Assembly (NCBI RefSeq): GCF_014646895.1
Contig: NZ_BMOD01000042.1
Coordinates: 1 to 25,740, forward strand
Length of the DNA: 25,740 nt
From: Deinococcus roseus
GTDB taxonomy: Bacteria > Deinococcota > Deinococci > Deinococcales > Deinococcaceae
Direction of reading: 5' to 3'
The number at the start of each line of letters is the position of its first letter. The stretch's first letter is position 1. Below the pieces are notes generated by a model. The model was not told the DNA's origin. It made no database searches and saw nothing but the letters and a program-made list of their open reading frames with translations. Positions 1-6,281 of this stretch are shown here, in pieces. The translations under genes were made by a program, and so were the position numbers.

Positions 1-1
1 T

Positions 2-130
2 CGGGCGTTGAAGGCGCGAGGGAAACCCTCCAAGGTGGCGTTGTGTGCTCTGACCAGGAAGATTTTGCAGGTGGCTTTTGCGGTGGTGAAGCAAGGCAAG
101 CCTTTTGATCCAGCTTACGGCTTGCCTTGA
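2..130 (+). CDS. IS110-family transposase, C-terminal fragment (5' end outside window)
   Basis: Reading frame 2 is open from the window edge to a TGA at 128-130. It encodes about 42 residues containing ARGKPSKVALCALTRKIL and ending GKPFDPAYGLP. The basic 'GKP-x-K-VAL-A-x-RK' stretch followed by 'G-x-P-(F/W)-D-P' is the usual C-terminus of IS110/IS116/IS902 (Transposase_20) enzymes, the DEDD recombinases guided by a bridge RNA. Only the tail is visible, so it cannot be told whether the element is intact. The element must end within about 30 bp after the stop, because the DinB-like gene on the other strand ends at 162. Assignment rests on motif recognition of a short piece. Confidence 0.72.
   Translation, partial: RALKARGKPSKVALCALTRKILQVAFAVVKQGKPFDPAYGLP
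92..129. repeat. 11-bp perfect inverted repeat over the transposase stop codon
   Basis: The 11-mer CAAGGCAAGCC at 92-102 is repeated in inverted form as GGCTTGCCTTG at 119-129, with a 16-nt loop. It covers the last codons of the transposase and its stop. No T-run follows on either strand, so it is not an obvious intrinsic terminator. Its position at the element's right end suggests a role in the IS (subterminal structure) or in ending readthrough, but this is inference. Confidence 0.6.
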
Positions 131-161
131 CTTCCCTCCGCAACTACAGTATCTCGGCTCT

Positions 162-635
162 CTACACGTCCTGCACTTCCTTCGGCACCAGATGCATCAG
201 TTGCCGCACAGCCCCCAGATGGTAAGCCAGGTGGGCCACAGCGCCGTGTCCCATGTCCTCCTGAAACTGTTCTTCGGACAGTTTTCCCACTTCTTCCAAG
301 AAAGCTTGCCGGGTGTTTTCAAAGTCGGTTTTGAGCTGCTTCCACTCTTCTTCCGTGACGGTGTACGGCTGGAAACTGGCCAGCCAGTCCCTTTTGTGCT
401 GCTGGCCCTGCAGCCATTCCGCAACCACCTGAAGGTGGAATTTCATGTGCCGGATGTGGCTGGCAATGCTGGGAATGCCATTCCAGGAAAAAGAGGCCTG
501 CTGTGCGGTCAGGCTGTCCATGGTGGGGTAAATGCCTGACTGGTGGTCCAGGTACTGGGTGCCCTGTCCGGGCAACCCCCCTTCAAACGTCTCGCGAATG
601 ACCTCGGTCAGTTCTTTCAGAATCTGTTCCTTCAT
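162..635 (-). CDS. DinB/YfiT-like putative metal-dependent protein
   Basis: This 157-residue protein has the size and helical composition of the DinB/YfiT four-helix-bundle superfamily. Those proteins carry a metal on three histidines; some are bacillithiol or mycothiol S-transferases, others damage-induced proteins of unknown role. Candidate ligands are H60 or H63 in SHIRHMKFHL and the H135-x3-H139 pair in AHLAYHLGAVRQLMH. The start is supported by GGGAGG 6 nt before the ATG. It lies 59 bp after aat on the same strand and may be the last gene of that group. The IS110 tail sits immediately beyond its 3' end. DinB-like proteins are expanded in Deinococcus; the substrate here is unknown. Confidence 0.8.
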   Translation of the reverse strand: MKEQILKELTEVIRETFEGGLPGQGTQYLDHQSGIYPTMDSLTAQQASFSWNGIPSIASHIRHMKFHLQVVAEWLQGQQHKRDWLASFQPYTVTEEEWKQLKTDFENTRQAFLEEVGKLSEEQFQEDMGHGAVAHLAYHLGAVRQLMHLVPKEVQDV

Positions 636-694
636 GCTGTGCCTCCCGAATTTTCCCGGATGAATTGTCGTGTCAGGTCAACATAACATGCAGC

Positions 695-1276
695 TCAGTC
701 TGCAAAAAGGACATCTTGTTGCAATGCCTGGTCCAGCAACTTCTGGTACTGTTTTGACTTGATGTTGTAGGCCCCGAAGCGCTCCAGGTGTGGATTCATC
801 AGCTGGGCATCGTACAGGGTGAAATTTTTTGCCTGCAGGTGCTCCACCAGACGCACCATCGCCACCTTGCTGGCCTCTGGAACCCGGAAAAACATGCTTT
901 CCCCGATGAAAGCCCCGCCCAGCACGATGCCCAGAATGCCGCCTGCCAGTTTGCCTTCATGCCAGGTTTCAAAAGAGTGGGCAAGACCCACTTCATTCAG
1001 TTTGAAATAGATGTCTTTCAGTTCATCCGAAATCCAGGTTTCCTCACGGGCAGCGCATCCTGCCACGGTGCCCGCAAAATCCCCATCGATCCTGACCTCA
1101 AAACGGCCACTGTTGAGGGCACGCCTCAGGGATTTTGGGATGTGGAAACGCTCGTCCAGCGGAATCAGGGTGCGCTCTTTAGAGGAGTACCATCCCAGTT
1201 TTCCGTCTTCTCCAGCCATCAGGAAATACCCCTGGGCGTAGCCGTTGGCAATGTCATACACATCCAGATGATTCAT
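695..1276 (-). CDS. aat: leucyl/phenylalanyl-tRNA--protein transferase
   Basis: Aat transfers Leu or Phe from aminoacyl-tRNA to the N-terminus of proteins starting with Lys or Arg, marking them for ClpS/ClpAP (N-degron pathway). Family hallmarks are visible in order: an N-terminal 'Y-x-x-GYF-MA' segment, WYSSKERTLIPLDERFHIPKSL, the central GGILGIVLGGAFIGESMFF, ASKVAMVRLVEHL, then YDAQLMNPHLERFGA. The chosen ATG (MNHLDVYD) gives 193 residues, short like other compact Aat proteins. The frame is open further upstream, but that part is not Aat-like and overlaps the peptidase gene. It starts 49 bp after the M23 peptidase gene, so it is probably in the same operon. No clear Shine-Dalgarno is seen, so the start is the least certain point. 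Confidence 0.88.
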   Translation of the reverse strand: MNHLDVYDIANGYAQGYFLMAGEDGKLGWYSSKERTLIPLDERFHIPKSLRRALNSGRFEVRIDGDFAGTVAGCAAREETWISDELKDIYFKLNEVGLAHSFETWHEGKLAGGILGIVLGGAFIGESMFFRVPEASKVAMVRLVEHLQAKNFTLYDAQLMNPHLERFGAYNIKSKQYQKLLDQALQQDVLFAD

Positions 1277-1325
1277 GGTCTGGAGTTTAAAGTACCACGA
1301 CCAGATTCCCCAGGAAGTTTCTGGA

Positions 1326-2354
1326 TCAAGGGTAAATTTTCCCCACCCACTCTTGCGGATTGGTGGCTTCTCCGCGCACCCGCATTTCCCAGTGCAGGTG
1401 AGGTCCCGTCGAGAGGCCTGTGGTGCCCACCTCGCCAATCTTCTGGCCTTTTTGGACGGTGTCTCCGACCTTGACCAGCAATTTGGACTGGTGGAAGTAC
1501 AGGCTTTGCACCCCCAGACCGTGGTCAATCACCACCAGGTTGCCCCGGATTTCGTATTTGGCAGCCACCACCACCGTGCCATCATTGACGGCGTAGACAG
1601 GGGTGCCGGTTTTGGCCGGGAAGTCGGATCCGTAGTGGTATTTGACGGGCTCTCCCGGTTTGTAGATGCGTTTGGTGCCAAATCCAGCCGAGACCGCCTT
1701 GACGCCGGGGTCCTGAAAGGCTTTGGTCCACTGCTGGGGGGTGCGCATGGCATAAACCTTGTTCAGCACTTTGTCTTCGATGGACTGGTTGGTGGGGTTC
1801 AGCTTGGCGGCCACTTCAGGCGAGAGGTTGAGGGGGCGCACGGTGGCCTGTTTGACGGTCACCGGAATTTCCAGGGTGTTCACTTTTTCGCCGTGGGCAA
1901 TTTCAATCTGGATGGTTTTGCCCACATTGCCCAGCACCACCCGTCCCAGCACAATGGCTTCTCTGTCCTTGATTGCAACGGACTTCAGGTACTCGGCGGG
2001 TTCACGCACATCTTCGCTGACTTCACTGAGGAAGCGCACGATGGCTTTATCGGCATCTTCGCCCCTCAGGCGCACACTGAAGGCCTGACCATCCCAGACT
2101 TTTTTGGGCAGGGTCACAGAGAGCTTGCCCACCTCGATGGTTTCGGTGTCAGACAGGCCCGGAATGTCCAGCACCTGTCCGATGCGGATGATGTCACTGG
2201 TCAGGTTGTTGGCACTTTTGAGGTCCTGCACCGTGATCCCAAACTGCTGAGCGATTCTGGAGAGGGTGTCTCCTGATTTGACGGTGTAATCTCCGGCCTG
2301 GGCGAGGCCAAGCAAACTCAGGGTGATGAGCAGGGTTTTGATCTGAAACTTCAC
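1326..2354 (-). CDS. LysM domain and M23 family metallopeptidase, secreted
   Basis: This 342-residue exported protein probably cuts peptidoglycan cross-links. Residues 1-20 form a signal peptide ending LAQA. Residues 22-65 are a LysM domain (YTVKSGDTLSRIAQQFGI) that binds peptidoglycan glycan. After a roughly 130-residue beta-rich linker comes an M23 (LytM/lysostaphin-type) domain. Its zinc and catalytic residues are present: H240 and D244 (HYGSD), then H319-x-H321 (GPHLHWE), with the usual 'G-x-VV-IDHG-GVQS-Y-H' segment. Catalytic residues look intact, so it should be active rather than an EnvC/NlpD-type activator. The ATG overlaps the dtd stop by 4 bp (ATGA), so the two are translationally coupled. 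Confidence 0.93.
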   Translation of the reverse strand: MKFQIKTLLITLSLLGLAQAGDYTVKSGDTLSRIAQQFGITVQDLKSANNLTSDIIRIGQVLDIPGLSDTETIEVGKLSVTLPKKVWDGQAFSVRLRGEDADKAIVRFLSEVSEDVREPAEYLKSVAIKDREAIVLGRVVLGNVGKTIQIEIAHGEKVNTLEIPVTVKQATVRPLNLSPEVAAKLNPTNQSIEDKVLNKVYAMRTPQQWTKAFQDPGVKAVSAGFGTKRIYKPGEPVKYHYGSDFPAKTGTPVYAVNDGTVVVAAKYEIRGNLVVIDHGLGVQSLYFHQSKLLVKVGDTVQKGQKIGEVGTTGLSTGPHLHWEMRVRGEATNPQEWVGKIYP

Positions 2355-2800
2355 GCGTTCTCCTTGGAATCGAGGATCAGGGTCACTGGCCCATCGTTGA
2401 AGAGTTCGACTTTCATGTCTGCCGCAAAGATGCCCGTCTGCACCTCAAAGCCCTGTTTTCTGAGGAAGTGGTTGAATTCTTCCCAGAGGGCTTTTGCATG
2501 CTCGGGTTTGGCAGCGCGGATGAAAGAAGGACGGTTTCCCTTGCGCCAGTCTGCAAACAGGGTGAACTGGCTGACCGAGAGCACCTGACCTCCCACCTGA
2601 TCCAGCGAAAGGTTCATTTTGCCGTCCTGGTCATTGAAAACGCGCAGTTTGGCAATTTTGGAGGCCATGAATTCGGCGTCTTGCAGGGTGTCTTCATGGG
2701 ACACACCCACCAGCAGCAGAAACCCCTGCCCGATGGACCCTGAGATTTCCCCCTCCACCGTGACAGAGGCATGTTTGACACGCTGAACCACGATGCGCAT
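2351..2800 (-). CDS. dtd: D-aminoacyl-tRNA deacylase
   Basis: Dtd hydrolyses D-aminoacyl-tRNAs and Gly-tRNA(Ala), a proofreading step that protects translation. The 149 residues match the family's usual length. The two signature motifs are present: SQFTL at 77-81 (active-site Thr) and NDGPVT at 135-140 (the Gly-cisPro motif). The N-terminus MRIVVQRV-x-ASV is also typical. The ATG directly follows the stop of the upstream DUF1844-like gene, and its own stop overlaps the peptidase start, so the three form one operon. Together with aat downstream, two of the genes act on charged tRNAs. Confidence 0.97.
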   Translation of the reverse strand: MRIVVQRVKHASVTVEGEISGSIGQGFLLLVGVSHEDTLQDAEFMASKIAKLRVFNDQDGKMNLSLDQVGGQVLSVSQFTLFADWRKGNRPSFIRAAKPEHAKALWEEFNHFLRKQGFEVQTGIFAADMKVELFNDGPVTLILDSKENA

Positions 2801-3064
2801 TCAGGCCTCGAACTGCTGGTGGTATTCCCGGACCACCTGGATGGCATGGGACAGGATGTCGCTTTCGGTGAAATCCAGGTTTCCACGGGATTTTTCCTGC
2901 AGCATGATCAGGAGTCTCAGGCTGCTTTCCACGGTCTTCCTGGCCCGGTCCCTGGCGAGGCCATCGTTCTGCACCCGGTGGTGCACCGGGCTGAATTCTC
3001 CCATCGCCCCTTCAGCGGTGGAGAGGAGGCTCTGGACCAGTCCCACAAAATCAGCATTTGGCAT
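2801..3064 (-). CDS. DUF1844-like small protein
   Basis: This 87-residue protein begins with a helix (DFVGLVQSLLSTAEGAMGE) and carries 'ARKTVESSLRLLIMLQEKSRGNL' followed by a final helix. The pattern 'A-x2-TI/V-x2-L-x-ML-x-EK-x-(R/K)GNL' is what I know of DUF1844 proteins, small cytosolic proteins of unknown function. It is the first gene of the operon with dtd, ending directly at the dtd start (TGAATG). A TATAAT box lies 9 nt before the ATG, so the mRNA is nearly or fully leaderless and no Shine-Dalgarno is expected. The family call is from memory of the motif. Confidence 0.7.
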   Translation of the reverse strand: MPNADFVGLVQSLLSTAEGAMGEFSPVHHRVQNDGLARDRARKTVESSLRLLIMLQEKSRGNLDFTESDILSHAIQVVREYHQQFEA

Positions 3065-3073
3065 ACGAGGAGA

Positions 3074-3079
3074 ATTATA
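3074..3079 (-). promoter_or_regulatory. -10 box of the DUF1844-dtd-M23-aat operon
   Basis: Minus-strand TATAAT ends 9 nt before the ATG at 3064. No good -35 hexamer is seen 16-18 bp upstream. The short distance predicts a leaderless or 2-3-nt-leader transcript. Confidence 0.55.
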
Positions 3080-3123
3080 TCCTCTCAGGGAACATCTTTT
3101 GGGTGGGTAACGTATGAAGGAAC

Positions 3124-3873
3124 ATGCAGACAGAACACATGTTGTCCATCCGACGCAAAGAAACCCAGGGTTGTGTGCTGGAAGTGATGGAATACCAGAA
3201 ACTGCTGGGAAACCCCCAGTCTGCCAGCGAGATGTACTACCGCGAGAAACAGGGCATCAAACTCAGGACCCTGCGGGCCACCCTCTCTGGCGGGAAACTG
3301 CTGGCCGAACCGGGCCAACTGCAGTACATGAAAGGCAACATCGAACTGAAAGTGGAATCCGGGGGTGGCGTGGGAGGATTCCTGCAACGGGCCGTCAGCG
3401 CAGCCCTCACCGGAGAGACCGTCTTCAAGACCGAATACACCGGAAGCGGCACCATTTTTCTGGAGCCCACCTGGAAGAATTACCTGCTGCTGGAGCTTTC
3501 CGAGGACATCATCATTGACCGGGGCATTTTTGTGGCCGGGGCAGGCAATTTGCAGTTCAGCATCAAACGCCCCGATTCCATTCTGGGCAATGCCCTCTCT
3601 GGCGAAGGCATGTTTCAGACCCTGATCAAGGGAAGCGGCATTGTGGCCCTCTACACCCCGGTCCCAGAACCCGAAATCATGGTTGCAGAGCTGAACAACG
3701 AAAAGCTGGTGGTGGATGGGAACTTCGCCATTGCCCGCACTGCAGGAGTGCGCATGACGGTTCAGAAATCCAGCAAGGGCATACTGGCCTCTGCCCAGTC
3801 TGGAGAGGGTCTGGTGACGGTGTTTGAGGGCACAGGACAGGTCTGGCTGACCCCGACGGTGGGGATGTACTGA
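3124..3873 (+). CDS. AIM24 family protein
   Basis: This 249-residue protein has the glycine-rich, beta-strand-dense pattern of the AIM24 (TRAP-like) family. Examples are LRTLRATLSGGKLLAEPGQLQYMKGN, SGGGVGGFLQRAVSAALTGET, TGSGTIFLEPTW, and a second half with EGMFQTLIKGSG, VVDGNFAIARTAGV and SGEGLVTVFEGTGQVWLTP. The family forms TRAP-like beta barrels; mitochondrial Aim24 helps shape cristae, and the bacterial role is unknown. No signal peptide is present. The start is uncertain: GAAGGAA lies only 1 nt before the ATG at 3124 and 16 nt before the ATG at 3139, so translation may be leaderless. The gene is divergent from the dtd operon and tail-to-tail with the uracil-DNA glycosylase, stops adjacent. 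Confidence 0.85.
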   Translation: MQTEHMLSIRRKETQGCVLEVMEYQKLLGNPQSASEMYYREKQGIKLRTLRATLSGGKLLAEPGQLQYMKGNIELKVESGGGVGGFLQRAVSAALTGETVFKTEYTGSGTIFLEPTWKNYLLLELSEDIIIDRGIFVAGAGNLQFSIKRPDSILGNALSGEGMFQTLIKGSGIVALYTPVPEPEIMVAELNNEKLVVDGNFAIARTAGVRMTVQKSSKGILASAQSGEGLVTVFEGTGQVWLTPTVGMY

Positions 3874-4524
3874 TCAGAACAACCTGCCCTGGTCCTCTTC
3901 CTGCACCTGCCCAGCAACCTGCTGTTCTCCCTGACGGATTCTGTCCAGCACAGCCTTGACTTCCTTGATGTCCTTCCAGGTCAGGCTCTTGGGGCCTCCG
4001 ACTTGCCTGGTGGGATTGCGCAGCAGAAATGCCGGGTGGTAAATGGGCATCAGGCGGGCTTTGAACCCACTCTCGTGCCTGAATTCGTACCAGTTGCCTC
4101 TGGTGCGGGTGATGCCCTGGCGGGTGTTCAAAAGAAACTGGGTGGGCACATTCCCCAGCGTCACCATCACTTTGGGCTGGACGATGGAAAGCTGCTGGTC
4201 CAGCCACTGTTTGCAGGCGGCCACCTCGTCGGGTTCAGGGTTGCGGTTCTGGGGTGGGCGGCATTTGACCATGTTGGCAATGTAAACCGATTCCCTGGGA
4301 AGCTGCACCGCCCCGATGATCTGGTCCAGCAGTTGACCCGCCTGTCCCACAAAAGGCCGTCCTGAGATGTCCTCGTCCCTTCCTGGACCTTCCCCGATGA
4401 ACATCACATCGCTGTGGGGGTTGCCTTCGCCATAAACCACCTTTGTGCGGGTTTCGCAGAGCCTGCAGGATTTGCAGACTTCTGCAGCCTGCTGGTGTCG
4501 GAAGAGTTCTGCTGCACGGTCCAT
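3874..4524 (-). CDS. uracil-DNA glycosylase, family 4 (Fe-S)
   Basis: Family 4 UDGs remove uracil from DNA to start base-excision repair and are typical of thermophiles and Deinococcota. Motif 1 GEGPGRDEDISGRPFVGQAG is at about 44-63 and motif 2 YHPAFLLRNP at about 162-171 (H163). The [4Fe-4S] ligands are consistent with C17-x2-C20 (CKSC) and C88-x15-C104. The 216-residue length fits. I start at MDRAAELF, which gives the usual short lead to the first cysteine pair; MSPIMDRA at 4536 is the alternative. TAAAAT lies 10 nt before this ATG. The open frame runs upstream through the heptamer repeats, but that part is low-complexity and not coding. Confidence 0.93.
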   Translation of the reverse strand: MDRAAELFRHQQAAEVCKSCRLCETRTKVVYGEGNPHSDVMFIGEGPGRDEDISGRPFVGQAGQLLDQIIGAVQLPRESVYIANMVKCRPPQNRNPEPDEVAACKQWLDQQLSIVQPKVMVTLGNVPTQFLLNTRQGITRTRGNWYEFRHESGFKARLMPIYHPAFLLRNPTRQVGGPKSLTWKDIKEVKAVLDRIRQGEQQVAGQVQEEDQGRLF

Positions 4525-4642
4525 GATGGGGGACATTTTACGACAGGAGCTGCGCTCCGCAGAAGGCCAGCGGCTTTGCTGCCGAGGGCCGGCGGCCCAG
4601 CGCGAAACGTGCCGCCACGTGAGCGCGTAGTGGGGCCAAGAC

Positions 4643-4783
4643 AGAGCCGAGAGCCGAGAGCCGAGAGCCGAGAGCCGAGAGCCGAGAGCCGAGAGAAGGA
4701 TGTGCTTATGTTGAAACAATTTGTCAACAACTGTCTGCCTTTGCAAAAGCCATACAGTTGCCCTCGGCCCTGAGCCCTCGGCA
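4643..4783. repeat. Heptamer-repeat element A (inverted 7-mer arrays around a 67-nt core)
   Basis: Positions 4643-4695 hold seven perfect copies of AGAGCCG plus four bases. After a 67-nt core that is AT-richer than the arms, 4763-4783 holds three degenerate 7-mers in the opposite sense (CTCGGCC, CTGAGCC, CTCGGCA). The two arrays can pair, so transcripts or single strands could fold into a large stem-loop. The block GCAAAAGC-N7-TTGCCCTCGGCCC at 4743-4770 recurs in element B at 16568-16596. The region between the glycosylase and the next gene (4525-4867) contains no other gene that I can support. Confidence 0.85.
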
Positions 4784-4808
4784 GGCGAAGCCGTTGACCG
4801 AAACCCCA

Positions 4809-4837
4809 CAAAAAAAGCAGGAGGGTTTCCTCTCCTG
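4809..4837 (-). terminator. Intrinsic terminator after the 126-aa hypothetical gene
   Basis: On the minus strand GCAGGAG, an 8-nt loop and CTCCTGC form a 7-bp perfect stem (4816-4837). Seven T's follow (4809-4815). It lies 31 bp beyond the stop of the gene at 4868-5248. Confidence 0.88.
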
Positions 4838-4867
4838 CACATGCACACAGCAAATGGGCTTCTTGTT

Positions 4868-5248
4868 TTATTTTCCAGTCAGAAAATCTTGCAGGGATTT
4901 GCGGTCCTTGCGGGCTTCACGACGGACTTTGGGGTCCAGCCCAATCATCAAAAAGAAGTTCTCCAGGGCGTTTTCTTTGCCTTTGATCTCGGGGAATTCC
5001 CCTTCTTTGGTGCCGGTCACAAAAGGAAGCTGACGGTAATAATCCAGTGCACGGTTGATCACATCTTCACTGGAACCAGCAGCAGCACAGTCACTCAGGG
5101 CACTGTAGATTTCTCGGCGGGACTCGGCATGAACCCGGAAGGCGTCTGGATTGGGGGTTTCCGGGGCGCGCAGCACGTCTTGTTTGGCGATGCGGCGGTA
5201 GTGCTTGAGGCCTCTGCTGATCTCTTCAGTGCTCATCAGTGTCTTCAC
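4868..5248 (-). CDS. hypothetical protein, 126 aa, strongly promoted
   Basis: I do not recognise this protein. It is soluble, charged and probably all-helical. Its segments are SRGLKHYRRIAKQD, HAESRREIYSALSDCAAAG, DVINRALDYYRQLPFV, and a basic C-terminus with VRREARKDRKSLQDFL. No signal peptide, membrane helix or metal motif is visible. The first codon is GTG; AAGGTAGG about 6 nt upstream supports it over the internal ATG at 5236. A near-consensus promoter lies 92 bp upstream and a strong terminator follows, so it is a single-gene unit, probably well expressed. Function unknown. Confidence 0.75.
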   Translation of the reverse strand: MKTLMSTEEISRGLKHYRRIAKQDVLRAPETPNPDAFRVHAESRREIYSALSDCAAAGSSEDVINRALDYYRQLPFVTGTKEGEFPEIKGKENALENFFLMIGLDPKVRREARKDRKSLQDFLTGK

Positions 5249-5339
5249 TGGTTGCCTACCTTTCCGTCATGCCGCGAAAAAAACCCGCGTCACAAACACT
5301 GTGGGCGGGGATGGTCCTTGAAATGGTCATGACACTCCC

Positions 5340-5369
5340 ATTATAAAAACAGCCTTTTGGGGGTGTCAA
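5340..5369 (-). promoter_or_regulatory. Near-perfect sigma-70-type promoter
   Basis: On the minus strand TTGACA (5364-5369), an 18-bp spacer and TATAAT (5340-5345) match both consensus hexamers exactly. A start near 5333 gives a leader of about 85 nt for the gene beginning at 5248. The leader contains a GC-capped T-run (CGCGGGTTTTTTTCGCGG) that could fold into a short hairpin. Confidence 0.85.
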
Positions 5370-5417
5370 CGAAGTCATTTAATGAAAAAACAATGAGATG
5401 GCCCTGAGAAATCCTGA

Positions 5418-5459
5418 ACTCAGTCTACCTTCAGTTTCTCATCGTGACTTCAGTCTGCC
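5418..5459. repeat. Short imperfect direct repeats upstream of the NlpC/P60 gene
   Basis: ACTCAGTCTACC (5418-5429) is followed by ACTTCAGTCTGCC (5447-5459), about three helical turns apart. A shorter CTTCAGT lies between them. They sit about 75-115 bp upstream of the LysM/NlpC start, where an activator site could be. No gene is seen in 5249-5534, which holds these repeats and the two promoters. Confidence 0.3.
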
Positions 5460-5534
5460 GTTCTGAAAGCCTGAATTTGGCTCTCATAAAAGAGTAAATG
5501 GAGAAATTTATCACAGATGTTAGAATTCTAGGCA

Positions 5535-6152
5535 ATGAGGAAAGTCCTGCTTTTCATCTTCCTTTGCTGTCTCAGTGTGGCACAGGCTGCCAGCTACACA
5601 GTGAAATCTGGAGATACCCTCAGCAGCATCTCCCGCAAAACCAAAGTCTCCATCGACACCCTGGTCAAGCTGAACAAACTGTCCAGCTCCACCCTTGCAA
5701 TTGGTCAGAAGCTCCAGCTGGGTGGATCTTCCACCAGCAAAGCCCCCGCAGCCACCCCCGCCAAATCCCAGACTGCCCAGAGAAGCAGCCAGGTGCGGGT
5801 GATTGCAGCCAGCTGGCGTGGCGTTCCTTACGTCTACGGCGGCGTTTCCAGAAGAGGCATCGACTGCTCTGGTTTCACCATGACGGTGATGAAGCAGATG
5901 GGTGTGAACCTCCCCCACTCCAGCGCAGCCCAGTACAACTACGGCACCCCGGTGTCCAAAGCCAACCTGATGGAAGGCGATCTGGTGTTCTTCGCTGCAG
6001 GTGGCCGCGGCATTTCCCACGTGGGCATGTACCTCGGCAACGGGCAATTCATCCATGCCAGCACCCCCAGAACCGGCGTGATCGTCAGCAGCATCGGTGA
6101 GGCTTACTACCGCAGCACCTATGTGGGTGCCCGTCGGGTGCTTCGCCACTGA
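5535..6152 (+). CDS. LysM domain and NlpC/P60 peptidoglycan hydrolase, secreted
   Basis: This 205-residue exported cysteine peptidase probably cleaves D-gamma-Glu to diamino-acid bonds in stem peptides. Residues 1-18 are a signal peptide (VAQA). Residues 21-63 are a LysM domain closely like that of the M23 peptidase at 1326-2354. A Ser/Ala/Thr linker leads to an NlpC/P60 domain (about 86-205) with C111 in DCSGF, H162 in SHVGMYLG and H174 (FIHAS) as the triad. No Shine-Dalgarno precedes the ATG, but TAGAAT lies 8 nt upstream, so the mRNA is probably leaderless. An intrinsic terminator follows, making it a single-gene unit. Confidence 0.95.
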   Translation: MRKVLLFIFLCCLSVAQAASYTVKSGDTLSSISRKTKVSIDTLVKLNKLSSSTLAIGQKLQLGGSSTSKAPAATPAKSQTAQRSSQVRVIAASWRGVPYVYGGVSRRGIDCSGFTMTVMKQMGVNLPHSSAAQYNYGTPVSKANLMEGDLVFFAAGGRGISHVGMYLGNGQFIHASTPRTGVIVSSIGEAYYRSTYVGARRVLRH

Positions 6153-6173
6153 TTTCCTGCACATCTGAAGTTT

Positions 6174-6215
6174 TTCCTCCTGTCAGCATCGCTTCAGGAG
6201 GAATTTCTGTTTTTT
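6174..6215 (+). terminator. Intrinsic terminator of the NlpC/P60 gene
   Basis: TTCCTCCTG (6174-6182) and CAGGAGGAA (6195-6203) form a 9-bp perfect stem. TTTCTGTTTTTT follows. Confidence 0.88.
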
Positions 6216-6281
6216 CAGCGCCTCATGCTCTGCGAATGTTTATGCAGTGAATTTGGTGTTTCAGGATACAGTTCACAAACC

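Noticed and set aside
1275..2276. Long plus-strand open frame (333 codons)
   Set aside because: It lies antisense to the LysM/M23 peptidase and aat start, which have clear domains; third-position GC keeps the other strand open.
4643..4695. CRISPR-like array
   Set aside because: Units are 7 nt in direct contact with no spacers; it is a tandem heptamer repeat.
4700..4735. Radiation/desiccation response motif (palindrome around TTATG...CATAA)
   Set aside because: Only TTATGTTGAAACAATTTGTC is present; the second half-site is missing. No convincing copy was seen elsewhere in the window.
4537..4848. N-terminal extension of the uracil-DNA glycosylase frame
   Set aside because: The extension translates the heptamer repeats (repeated SRLSALG), and the family needs only a short N-terminus before the first cysteine pair.
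5498..6100. Plus-strand frame starting MEKFITDV upstream of the NlpC/P60 gene, considered as a gene or leader peptide
   Set aside because: It runs out of frame through the hydrolase with no stop and no family pattern; the real gene starts at 5535.
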